From Deltaproteobacteria bacterium (GTDB lineage Bacteria; Desulfobacterota; Desulfarculia; Adiutricales; JAGVGV01), in the NCBI GenBank assembly GCA_020056895.1, contig JAGVGV010000663.1, forward strand, positions 1-5,890: 5,890 nt of DNA. The letters are read 5' to 3'. The position numbers and the translations under genes were made by a program. The notes beneath the pieces were generated by a model, which worked only from the letters and a program-made list of their open reading frames with translations, was not told the DNA's origin and did not search any database. Below, in pieces: positions 1 to 5,046 of this stretch. The first letter of the stretch is position 1; each line of letters begins with the position of its first letter.

Positions 1-114
1 CGATGGCCGGGAATCCGCCGCAAGAGGAGGAACGGGGGGCCGCTGGCGGTCCATGAACCAGGCCATGCCGCCCACCAGAAAAATCCAGATCAGAGCCACG
101 ATCCCCCAACGCAT
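1..114 (-). CDS. Unknown small membrane-anchored protein, N-terminal 38 codons only (partial)
   Basis: The reading frame opens with ATG at 114-112 and stays open to the window edge, giving 38 residues that begin MRWGIVALIWIFLVGG. Residues 2-20 form one hydrophobic segment, read as an uncleaved anchor or a signal peptide, followed by a charged turn (MDRQR) and a Pro-rich stretch (PPVPPL). A purine-rich ribosome-binding stretch (GGAAGG, then AAAGGA nearer the start) lies just upstream. The start is 23 bases after the stop of the metal-binding protein gene, on the same strand, so the two are probably cotranscribed. What can be seen suggests an inner-membrane-anchored protein with its bulk in the periplasm. 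I do not recognise the family; it does not look like the beginning of an ABC permease or ATPase, which would be the expected neighbour. The rest lies outside the window. Confidence 0.6.
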   Translation of the reverse strand, partial: MRWGIVALIWIFLVGGMAWFMDRQRPPVPPLAADSRPS

Positions 115-137
115 GGGTCCTTTTTCCTTCCCGATGA

Positions 138-1073
138 TTACGGGGTGAGACCCCGGGTGATGGTGATCACGTTTTCCCGCATCATCCCCACGTATGTTTC
201 GCCGGCCGAACCGGCTTCGCCCATGGAATCGGAAAAAAGCCGTCCGCCCACCCGGATGCCCGCTTCGCGGGCGATTTCCTGGATCAGCTTGGGATTGACG
301 CTCGATTCCACGAAAACCGCCTGGGCTCCCGATTGGGTCAGCGACTGGGTGACCTGCCGCCGCCGCTCGGGCGTCATCCCGCCTCCGGTTTCGGCCCCCG
401 TGGACCAGCCCACCGGCGCCAGGCTCAGGAAATCGTTCTGGGGATTGAAACGGTATTCCCGGCAGAAATAGTTGAAGGCGTCGTGGCTGGTGACCAGGAT
501 TCGTTTTTCCGGGGCGATGGGATGGATTTCCCTTCGGATCCAGGCGTCCAGCGTCCGGAGCTGCCCCAGATACAGCCGGGCCCGGGATTGATATTCGACC
601 GTGCCGGCGGGATCCAGGGCGATCAGGGCGGCCAGAATCCGGTTCACGTATCCGGCCGCGTTCCGGGTTGAAAACCAGGCGTGGGGGTCGGCCACGGCCT
701 GGCCTTCGTATTTCATTTCCAGCGGCGCCAACCCATCGGTGGCCGAAACCACCTTTTTTCCGGAATCCGCCGCCAGCTTGGCCATCCAGTTGTTGCCTTC
801 CAGATGAAGGCCGTTCTGGAGGCAGAGGTCGGCCGCCAGAACCATTTGGGCGTCGCCGGGAGTGGGTTGGTAGGTGTGTGGGTCGGCGCCCGGAGCCAGG
901 ATGCACCGGACGACGCATCGGTCGCCGGCCGCCTGGCGGGTGAAATCGGCCACCTGAGTGGTGGAACAGACGAGTTGGAACGGCTTCGAGGCTGGCTCCT
1001 CGGCTCCGGCCGGAACAGCGGCCAGCCAAAGGGCCAGCACCCATAAGCCAATCCACATCCCACGATGAGCCAT
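138..1073 (-). CDS. Periplasmic metal-binding protein of a zinc/manganese ABC transporter (TroA/ZnuA-like, cluster A-I)
   Basis: Binds a transition metal (Zn2+ or Mn2+) in the periplasm and hands it to an ABC permease. I chose ATG at 1073-1071 (311 residues): a GGGGGA stretch lies 9 bases upstream, whereas the in-frame GTG at 1094 lacks one. A signal peptide (hydrophobic LWVLALWLAAV, then AGA before EE) fits signal peptidase I; there is no lipobox Cys, so the protein should be soluble. Family motifs, numbered from this ATG: DPHTYQPTP with His66, ADPHAW with His131, TSHDAFNYF with His197, and LFSDSMGE with Asp282. His/His/His/Asp is the TroA-like ligand set; PsaA-type manganese proteins have Glu at the third place. 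The His-rich loop common in ZnuA is absent: only a short linker separates the first two ligand regions. FVESSVNPK is another family hallmark. Metal choice cannot be settled by sequence. No permease or ATPase is visible nearby; the next gene downstream is unrelated. Confidence 0.9.
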   Translation of the reverse strand: MAHRGMWIGLWVLALWLAAVPAGAEEPASKPFQLVCSTTQVADFTRQAAGDRCVVRCILAPGADPHTYQPTPGDAQMVLAADLCLQNGLHLEGNNWMAKLAADSGKKVVSATDGLAPLEMKYEGQAVADPHAWFSTRNAAGYVNRILAALIALDPAGTVEYQSRARLYLGQLRTLDAWIRREIHPIAPEKRILVTSHDAFNYFCREYRFNPQNDFLSLAPVGWSTGAETGGGMTPERRRQVTQSLTQSGAQAVFVESSVNPKLIQEIAREAGIRVGGRLFSDSMGEAGSAGETYVGMMRENVITITRGLTP

Positions 1074-1082
1074 AACCAACCA

Positions 1083-1088
1083 TCCCCC
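1083..1088 (-). promoter_or_regulatory. Ribosome-binding site deciding the start of the metal-binding protein
   Basis: On the minus strand this reads GGGGGA, 9 bases before ATG 1073. It is a moderate match to the Shine-Dalgarno consensus and the only purine run near either candidate start, which favours ATG 1073 over GTG 1094. Confidence 0.5.
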
Positions 1089-1167
1089 GGGCACGAGTTC
1101 GTGGGAGAATGATGCCCCCGAACCGGATGGATTTCAAGATACCAAGTGAAAAAGACGCCTCCAGCCC

Positions 1168-1195
1168 TTGCGGGATTCCATCTTTCTTCTATACT
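1168..1195 (+). promoter_or_regulatory. Candidate sigma70-like promoter for the tandem membrane-protein genes
   Basis: TTGCGG (1168-1173), a 16-base spacer and TATACT (1190-1195). The -10 matches 5 of 6 consensus bases and the -35 only 3 of 6. It lies in the AT-richest part of the divergent intergenic stretch and would give a leader of about 125 bases before ATG 1326. The -10 core TATA is self-complementary: on the minus strand AGTATAGA could act as a -10 for the metal-protein gene, with TTGGCT at 1217-1212, but that spacing is 19 bases and the case is weak. No Zur, MntR or Fur-like palindrome was seen. Confidence 0.35.
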
Positions 1196-1244
1196 TTTCT
1201 TGATTACCTAAAAGCCAAGGATAAAAAACCACAAGGAAGCCACT

Positions 1245-1287
1245 GGGGTTCCCCACGGGGCATTGGTTCCTCCGGTCCGTCCGGAGG
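1245..1287 (+). other. Structured leader: alternating G/C blocks and a 7-bp hairpin
   Basis: Two elements lie between the candidate promoter and ATG 1326. First, GGGG-TT-CCCC-AC-GGGG (1245-1260): the central CCCC can pair with either flanking G block, though both loops would be only 2 bases unless the stems open. Second, CCTCCGG (1269-1275), loop TCCGT, CCGGAGG (1281-1287), a perfect 7-bp stem with a 5-base loop. Only GCTTTG follows, so it is a poor intrinsic terminator. CCTCC at 1269-1273 is also complementary to the ribosome-binding site at 1316-1321, so the hairpin could keep that site free. I do not recognise a known riboswitch class. Confidence 0.4.
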
Positions 1288-1315
1288 GCTTTGAAACGAA
1301 GGCCTATTGGAGAAC

Positions 1316-1321
1316 AGGAGG
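1316..1321 (+). promoter_or_regulatory. Strong ribosome-binding site deciding the start at 1326
   Basis: AGGAGG, continuing into a G run, ends 4 bases before ATG 1326. It rules in this start over the longer in-frame reading that would begin at 1263 within the leader and run through the hairpin region. Confidence 0.75.
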
Positions 1322-1325
1322 GGGT

Positions 1326-2039
1326 ATGAACGGCGTGGACACGGCCGGCCCGGCGGGAACCGATCAGGTTCAGCCGGCCTTGAACGATCTGGTGGAATAC
1401 CTGAAACGAAGCCACGAACGTCAAAACCGGCTCAGGTGGTACAACCGTGCGGCCACCTTGGCCATTCTGGTGGTGTTTTTCATTTATTTCGGCCTGTTTT
1501 ACGGGATGATCCAGAAAAACCTGGCGCCGGAACAGTTTAACGCGCATGTCCAGGAAAGCGTGACTCAACTGGCGCCGGTAATCACGGACGCCTCCCTGGA
1601 AGTGCTGACACAGGTATCGCCCATCTATATTGAGAAAGCCACGCTCAAATTGGATGAAATCACTCCGGCGGTCATGGCGTCCCTGGAAAGCCAGACGGAC
1701 CGGTTCGTCAAGAACATGTCCCAATTCGCCGAAGATCGGCTTCAAGCCAGCCTGGAACGGGTGGTCAACCAGGTGGCCCAGGAATTCCGTAAGGAATACC
1801 CTGATTTGACGGACGAGCAGATCGAACGGTTCGTTCAGGAAACCGAGGATGAATTCAAGGAGATGGTGGCCCAGATATCCCAGCATATCCTGGATCAATC
1901 CCTGCCTGAAATCGCGGAGATGAAAGCCATCGCCGAATCCCTGACCGATGGGGATCGGAACAAGGACACCGTGGAGCTGTACCGCTTGTTCCTGCACAAG
2001 CTCCTTCTTCTTTTGGACAAGGAAATCATGGAGGGGTGA
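1326..2039 (+). CDS. Unknown single-pass membrane protein with long helical extracytoplasmic domain (first of a tandem pair)
   Basis: The 237-residue product is of no family I recognise. Residues 1-41 are a hydrophilic tail ending in a basic stretch (KRSHERQNRLRWYNR), which by the positive-inside rule places the N-terminus in the cytoplasm. Residues 42-61 (LAILVVFFIYFGLFYG) are the only clear membrane segment. Residues 65-237 are hydrophilic, rich in Gln, Glu, Leu and Val, without Cys, and look almost entirely helical, probably amphipathic or coiled; there is no enzyme motif. The C-terminus (LFLHKLLLLLDKEIMEG) is a short hydrophobic helix. The start is fixed by AGGAGG 4 bases upstream. The stop is 2 bases before the next gene, whose product has the same layout, so translation is probably coupled and the two may form a hetero-oligomer (inference). 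A structural or scaffold role, or sensing in the periplasm, is possible; nothing shows which. Confidence 0.85.
   Translation: MNGVDTAGPAGTDQVQPALNDLVEYLKRSHERQNRLRWYNRAATLAILVVFFIYFGLFYGMIQKNLAPEQFNAHVQESVTQLAPVITDASLEVLTQVSPIYIEKATLKLDEITPAVMASLESQTDRFVKNMSQFAEDRLQASLERVVNQVAQEFRKEYPDLTDEQIERFVQETEDEFKEMVAQISQHILDQSLPEIAEMKAIAESLTDGDRNKDTVELYRLFLHKLLLLLDKEIMEG
2030..2034 (+). promoter_or_regulatory. Ribosome-binding site inside the end of the preceding gene
   Basis: GGAGG lies within the last codons of the upstream gene and ends 7 bases before ATG 2042. The alternative GTG at 2036, which would overlap the upstream TGA, is only 1 base from this site and is therefore unlikely. The arrangement suits translational coupling. 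Confidence 0.7.
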
Positions 2040-2041
2040 CC

Positions 2042-2743
2042 ATGGCCGAACGGATGGAACAAAACCGGTCCCTGGAAGCATTGGCGGCCGATCTGAAGAA
2101 AGAGGCCGCGACCATGGCCGATTACGATGAAAAACACCTCAAATGGACTTTTTACATCAAGGTGGGCCTGGCCCTGTTCATCGCGGTGTACTTGGGCGTG
2201 CTGTACGTCAATCTCAAACCCGTGAACGCCCAATTCCTGGTGTTCATGGCCCAGGAACGGATGACCGAAGCCCTGCCCGAAGCGAAAAAAAGCATGGCGG
2301 ACCGGTTGACCCGGATGGCGCCCGGCGTCATCAACCAGGTGGCGGACGAAATCATGAAAAACATCCCCACCTTGGGCCAGCGGGTGGAAAAGGGGACTCA
2401 GGCCGCCGTCATCCGGCTGGGGGATCAGGTCGAGGCCGATCTGGCGGGCTGGATGTCCGAATTCATCAAGGAAAAGAAAAAAGTCGTCGATGAAATGTTC
2501 CCCAACATGACCTCGTACGAAAAAATTACGGCCCTCAGGCAGTACGTCATCGAGGACAGCCGGGAGGCGTTGAAGGGGGTGGGAACCGAAGTTGGGGAAA
2601 ACCTCAAGGACCACGAATTGACCATGGGGCTTCGCCGGTTGGCGTATGCCTCCGATCTGACCGCCAAGGAAAAGCTCCAGCGGGAAGTCATCGCCCTGAT
2701 GTATGTGCTGGTCCAACGGGACGTGGAGGCTTCCATGCCCTGA
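2042..2743 (+). CDS. Unknown single-pass membrane protein, second of a tandem paralogous pair
   Basis: The 233-residue product has the plan of its upstream neighbour: a charged cytoplasmic tail (1-37), one membrane segment at about 38-56 (YIKVGLALFIAVYLGVLYV), then about 175 helical residues outside. Aligned from the shared N-L-x-P after the membrane segment (Asn57 here, Asn65 there), the two run to a matching aromatic-Pro turn (FPNM here, YPDL there) over 100 and 97 residues. Within this, LTRMAPGVI here matches LTQVSPIYI there, with a second Pro 15 residues later in both. Identity is low, roughly a fifth to a quarter over the best 31 residues by eye, so an old duplication is likely but needs profile comparison. 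There is no Cys and no catalytic motif. I do not recognise the family. ATG 2042 was chosen because GGAGG sits 7 bases upstream. A candidate terminator begins about 50 bases after the stop. Confidence 0.85.
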   Translation: MAERMEQNRSLEALAADLKKEAATMADYDEKHLKWTFYIKVGLALFIAVYLGVLYVNLKPVNAQFLVFMAQERMTEALPEAKKSMADRLTRMAPGVINQVADEIMKNIPTLGQRVEKGTQAAVIRLGDQVEADLAGWMSEFIKEKKKVVDEMFPNMTSYEKITALRQYVIEDSREALKGVGTEVGENLKDHELTMGLRRLAYASDLTAKEKLQREVIALMYVLVQRDVEASMP

Positions 2744-2793
2744 GGCGGATCCGTCCGATCCGGAAGGGCGATCCCGGCGGAGGATGCGGCCCG

Positions 2794-2838
2794 CCTGGGG
2801 TGAGGGAAATTCACAATTCCCCTGGACCCCTGGTTTTT
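2794..2838 (+). terminator. Candidate intrinsic terminator of the tandem membrane-protein operon
   Basis: The outer stem pairs CC-T-GGGGT (2794-2801) with ACCCC-T-GG (2826-2833), with one T/T mismatch. An inner hairpin, GGGAAATT (2804-2811) with AATTCCC (2815-2821) and a CAC loop, has one bulged A. Five T residues (2834-2838) follow the outer stem directly. The nested form is longer than a textbook terminator, but its placement 50 bases after a stop codon and the T tract support the call. Confidence 0.5.
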
Positions 2839-2886
2839 GCCCATGGGACGGTTTCGATCTTCCCCGAGCCCTCGTCATGGGTTTCG

Positions 2887-2909
2887 GGGCGGAGCGAGGC
2901 CGTCCTTTT
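2887..2909 (+). terminator. Possible second intrinsic terminator
   Basis: GGGCGG (2887-2892), a 7-base loop and CCGTCC (2900-2905) form a 6-bp stem including one G-U pair, followed by TTTT (2906-2909). It would back up the hairpin about 50 bases upstream. The short T run and the wobble pair make it weaker. Confidence 0.35.
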
Positions 2910-2995
2910 GCCTGATTTTTATCCTCACCCGCCCGTTTTGTACTCGGAAACACACTCAGGCGATGTCTGTCCGCCGATTTCGTGAAATTTTTGGT

Positions 2996-3025
2996 TTGAC
3001 ACATGACGCTTGAAAGGGCTATGAA
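2996..3025 (+). promoter_or_regulatory. Sigma70-like promoter of the receiver/rnf unit
   Basis: A perfect TTGACA (2996-3001), an 18-base spacer and TATGAA (3020-3025, 4 of 6 to TATAAT). Transcription would begin near 3032, leaving a leader of about 50 bases before ATG 3081. It lies after the two terminator candidates and before the receiver gene, as expected for a new transcription unit. No operator palindrome is obvious around it. Confidence 0.55.
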
Positions 3026-3080
3026 TCTCGTGGCTGTAGGATGACCTCGCGGCCGGATTCCGGTCCCCCGGAGAGAACCC

Positions 3081-3488
3081 ATGACCAAGGACAAGGCTAA
3101 AATTCTGATTATCGACGACGATCCGGACTTCACCGAAACGGTCCAGGCCATGCTCGAATCGGCGGATTACCAGGTGATCACCGCCGCGGACGGCCAAAAG
3201 GGCCTTGATCTGGTGCGGGAAGAAGAGCCGGATCTGATCGTTTTGGATGTCATGATGGATTCCATGTACGAAGGTTTTTCCGTCATGTCCACCCTTCGGG
3301 GGACTCCCGAATTCATCGATTTCAGGGATACTCCGATCATCATGGCCTCGGCCGTGAAGCAGGAATACGGTTCCCGGTTCTCCCTGCCCGAAGGGGGCGA
3401 GGACCTCCAGGGGGACGTATTCATGGATAAGCCCGTCAAGCCCAAGGAGCTGTTGGAAACCGTGGCCCGGCTTCTGGCCGGCGCTTAA
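3081..3488 (+). CDS. Stand-alone CheY-like response regulator receiver protein
   Basis: The 135-residue protein is a single receiver domain with no output domain: it accepts a phosphoryl group from a histidine kinase and must act by protein contact. Visible features are the acidic pocket in ILIIDDDPD (Asp12-14), the phosphoacceptor Asp56 in LIVLDVMMD, Ser90 at the switch Thr/Ser position in PIIMASAV, and Lys117 in DKPVKP. All key residues are present, so it should be active. Ser90 to Lys117 spans 27 residues against about 22 in CheY, owing to a charged loop (SRFSLPEGGEDLQGD), and the Asp56-Ser90 interval is about 4 longer. GGAG 7 bases upstream supports ATG 3081. No kinase is encoded nearby, so its partner is unknown. 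It lies 184 bases before rnfC on the same strand with no clear terminator between, so cotranscription is plausible; a link to Rnf control or assembly is inference. Confidence 0.93.
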   Translation: MTKDKAKILIIDDDPDFTETVQAMLESADYQVITAADGQKGLDLVREEEPDLIVLDVMMDSMYEGFSVMSTLRGTPEFIDFRDTPIIMASAVKQEYGSRFSLPEGGEDLQGDVFMDKPVKPKELLETVARLLAGA

Positions 3489-3672
3489 GCATCCGAAGGC
3501 CCTTCCGAGGACCGCCGCCGGGACCGTTTGGAATGGTTCGGAGGCTATCTTCGGTTTTTCTTTGGGGATTTTCGTAGTTGAAAGTCAAATAAGGAAAATG
3601 GCGGGTCTTTTCGGCCGCCGTTCCCACTTTCCTGAGGCCGTGACGCCCCGGGAACCCGTCGTGGAGTACTAG
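3489..3672 (+). other. Spacer between receiver gene and rnfC, with inverted repeats
   Basis: No gene is called in these 184 bases. Inverted repeats are GTTCCC (3620-3625) with GGGAAC (3650-3655), CGGCC (3612-3616) with GGCCG (3636-3640), and CGGGT (3602-3606) with ACCCG (3654-3658). The last overlaps the first, so these foldings compete. They end just before the rnfC ribosome-binding site (GGAG, 3663-3666). A weak promoter-like pair, TTGGGG (3562-3567) and TCAAAT (3585-3590) with 17-base spacing, is not strong enough to call. No hairpin with a T tract was found, so readthrough from the receiver gene is likely. Confidence 0.35.
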
Positions 3673-5046
3673 ATGGCAACACCCGTTGGCGATGATCTGA
3701 TCCGCCCGAAACGGTTCCGCCGGGGGATCGACCTGGGGCCGCCCCATCCCGTGATCGCCCAGCCCATCGAGGAGATGCCGGCCCCCAAACTGCTTCATGT
3801 TCCGCTGAAACAACATTATGGTCTCCGGTGTGAACCCCGGGTCCATGTGGGCGATCAGGTCCGCATGGGACAGCTTTTGGGGGAAAGCGCCGATCCCATG
3901 GCCGCGCCGGTTCATGCCCCGGTTTCGGGCAAGGTGCTAGCCGTGGCCGACCGGTTGGACCCATTCGGCCGCAAGGTCCTCACCGTTACGTTGGAAAACG
4001 ACGGCCGGGACGAATGGGTTGAACCTCCCCGGGAAGCGGCGGATTTCATGGGCCGGAAGATTTCGGCGATGATGCGGGCCATCCGCATGGCGGGCGTGGT
4101 CCGTGGCGACGGCGTGCCCGTCCATACCCGCCTTTCTCCGCCCGAACGGCCCAAGGCGTACATCTTCCTGGTCGGCATTCCGGTGGTCAAGCCCATCCGG
4201 TTGTTGATCGTGAACGCCCTGGACGCCGAACCCACCCAGGCCGTGAACCGAAGGTTGTTGGTGGAACGTCCCGAGGACATCCGCCAGGGGGTGGATCTGT
4301 TCAAGAAACTGGCGGGCGTGAAACACGCGGCCTTGGCCATCGGCGGGGATCTGACCGCTTCGTCCGCTCCGGTCCGGGCCGTGGTCCGGGAAGGATTGAC
4401 GCCGGTATCGGTGGACCTTCGGTACCCCGTCAGCCAGCCTCACCTTTTGACCACCGCCATCACCGGGCGTGAAATCCCCTGGCCCGACGGCGTGCCCCGG
4501 GACGTGGGGGCCATGGTCATGGACCTGGAAGCGATCCTGGCCGGGCTCGAAGCGGTTCGGGACGGGAAGCCTCAGGTGGACCGCGTGGTGAGCGTGACCG
4601 GGCCCGAAATGACCTCGCGGAATCTCCGCGTCCGGTTGGGCACGCCCTTGGGCGACGTGGTCGCCTTCGCCGGCGGGGCCATGGACCAGGCGGCCAAGGT
4701 GGTGGTCGGCGGGTTGATGTCCGGCTGGGCTCAATACGACCCGGCGGTAGGCATCACCAAGGAAACCCGGTCCGTGACGGTTCTGGGTCCCCAGAATCTG
4801 GTCCGGTTCACCGAACAGCTTTGCGTCAAATGCGGCCGGTGCGTAGGGGTCTGCCCCATGCGTCTTTTGCCGAACGTGATGACCAATTTCATCGAATTCA
4901 GCTATTTCGACGAAGCGGTGGACGCCGAACTGTTCAAGTGCATTGAATGCGGGTGCTGCGCCTACGTCTGTCCGGCCAAGCGCCCGCTGGTTCATTACGT
5001 TAAACACGGCAAGGCCGAGGTCTTGGCCAAGAGGGCGGGCCGATGA
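3673..5046 (+). CDS. rnfC: Rnf complex subunit C (RnfC) with an altered FMN/NADH-binding region
   Basis: In canonical Rnf, RnfC is the cytoplasmic peripheral subunit that exchanges electrons with NAD(H) through FMN and passes them via two [4Fe-4S] clusters. This 457-residue protein has the family's minimal length. N-terminal barrel-sandwich region about 40-110 (VHVGDQVRMGQLLGES, then APVHAPVSGKV); flavin/NADH-like region about 130-290; SLBB-like region about 303-360 (RVVSVTGPEMTSRNLRV); then cluster 1 at Cys384/387/390/394 and cluster 2 at Cys423/426/429/433, with an extra Cys428. The CIECGCCAYVCPAKRPLVHY run is typical of RnfC. The usual glycine-rich GLGGAGFPT is replaced by VRGDGVPVH (142-150), the NGAECEPY box by NALDAEPT (181-188), and the YPQGxEKQL box by YPVSQPHLL (251-259). 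NADH oxidation is thus doubtful. GGAG lies 6 bases before the start, and the stop overlaps rnfD by ATGA. The identity as RnfC-family is firm; the electron donor is open. Confidence 0.93.
   Translation: MATPVGDDLIRPKRFRRGIDLGPPHPVIAQPIEEMPAPKLLHVPLKQHYGLRCEPRVHVGDQVRMGQLLGESADPMAAPVHAPVSGKVLAVADRLDPFGRKVLTVTLENDGRDEWVEPPREAADFMGRKISAMMRAIRMAGVVRGDGVPVHTRLSPPERPKAYIFLVGIPVVKPIRLLIVNALDAEPTQAVNRRLLVERPEDIRQGVDLFKKLAGVKHAALAIGGDLTASSAPVRAVVREGLTPVSVDLRYPVSQPHLLTTAITGREIPWPDGVPRDVGAMVMDLEAILAGLEAVRDGKPQVDRVVSVTGPEMTSRNLRVRLGTPLGDVVAFAGGAMDQAAKVVVGGLMSGWAQYDPAVGITKETRSVTVLGPQNLVRFTEQLCVKCGRCVGVCPMRLLPNVMTNFIEFSYFDEAVDAELFKCIECGCCAYVCPAKRPLVHYVKHGKAEVLAKRAGR

Larger units (their letters stand above)
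2744..3080 (+). other. 337-base intergenic region: two candidate terminators, then a promoter
   Basis: No convincing gene lies here. Just after the stop is a small inverted repeat, CGGATC (2746-2751) and GATCCG (2757-2762), with a 5-base loop and no T run. Two terminator-like hairpins follow at 2794-2838 and 2887-2909, then a TTGACA promoter at 2996-3025 and the receiver gene's ribosome-binding site GGAG at 3070-3073. The order separates the membrane-protein pair from the receiver/rnf transcription unit. The short open frame at 2800-2985 lacks a ribosome-binding site and overlaps both hairpins, so I do not call it. Confidence 0.6.

Noticed and set aside
1109..1294. Plus-strand 61-codon open frame in the divergent intergenic region
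   Set aside because: It has a weak GGGAG near its start but contains the candidate promoter and part of the leader hairpins, and its product has no recognisable feature.
1134..2081. Minus-strand open frame of 315 codons opposite the first membrane-protein gene
   Set aside because: It is an antisense shadow: no recognisable domain, and the plus strand has a strong ribosome-binding site, a membrane segment and coupling to the next gene.
2746..2762. CGGATC/GATCCG inverted repeat after the second membrane-protein gene as a terminator
   Set aside because: The stem is only 6 bp and no T run follows; the structure at 2794-2838 is a better candidate.
2800..2985. Plus-strand 61-codon open frame starting with GTG
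   Set aside because: No ribosome-binding site, and it overlaps both terminator-like hairpins.
1895..3151. Long minus-strand open frame of 418 codons
   Set aside because: It covers the second membrane-protein gene, the intergenic terminators and promoter and the start of the receiver gene. Its protein is rich in His, Arg, Gly and Pro with no motif, as expected for an antisense shadow of GC-rich genes.
3436..3915. Minus-strand open frame spanning the receiver-rnfC spacer
   Set aside because: It overlaps both flanking plus-strand genes, has no motif and no ribosome-binding site.
3937..5007. Minus-strand open frame of 356 codons opposite rnfC
   Set aside because: rnfC on the plus strand has clear family motifs throughout; the antisense product is low-complexity His/Gly/Pro-rich and has no ribosome-binding site.
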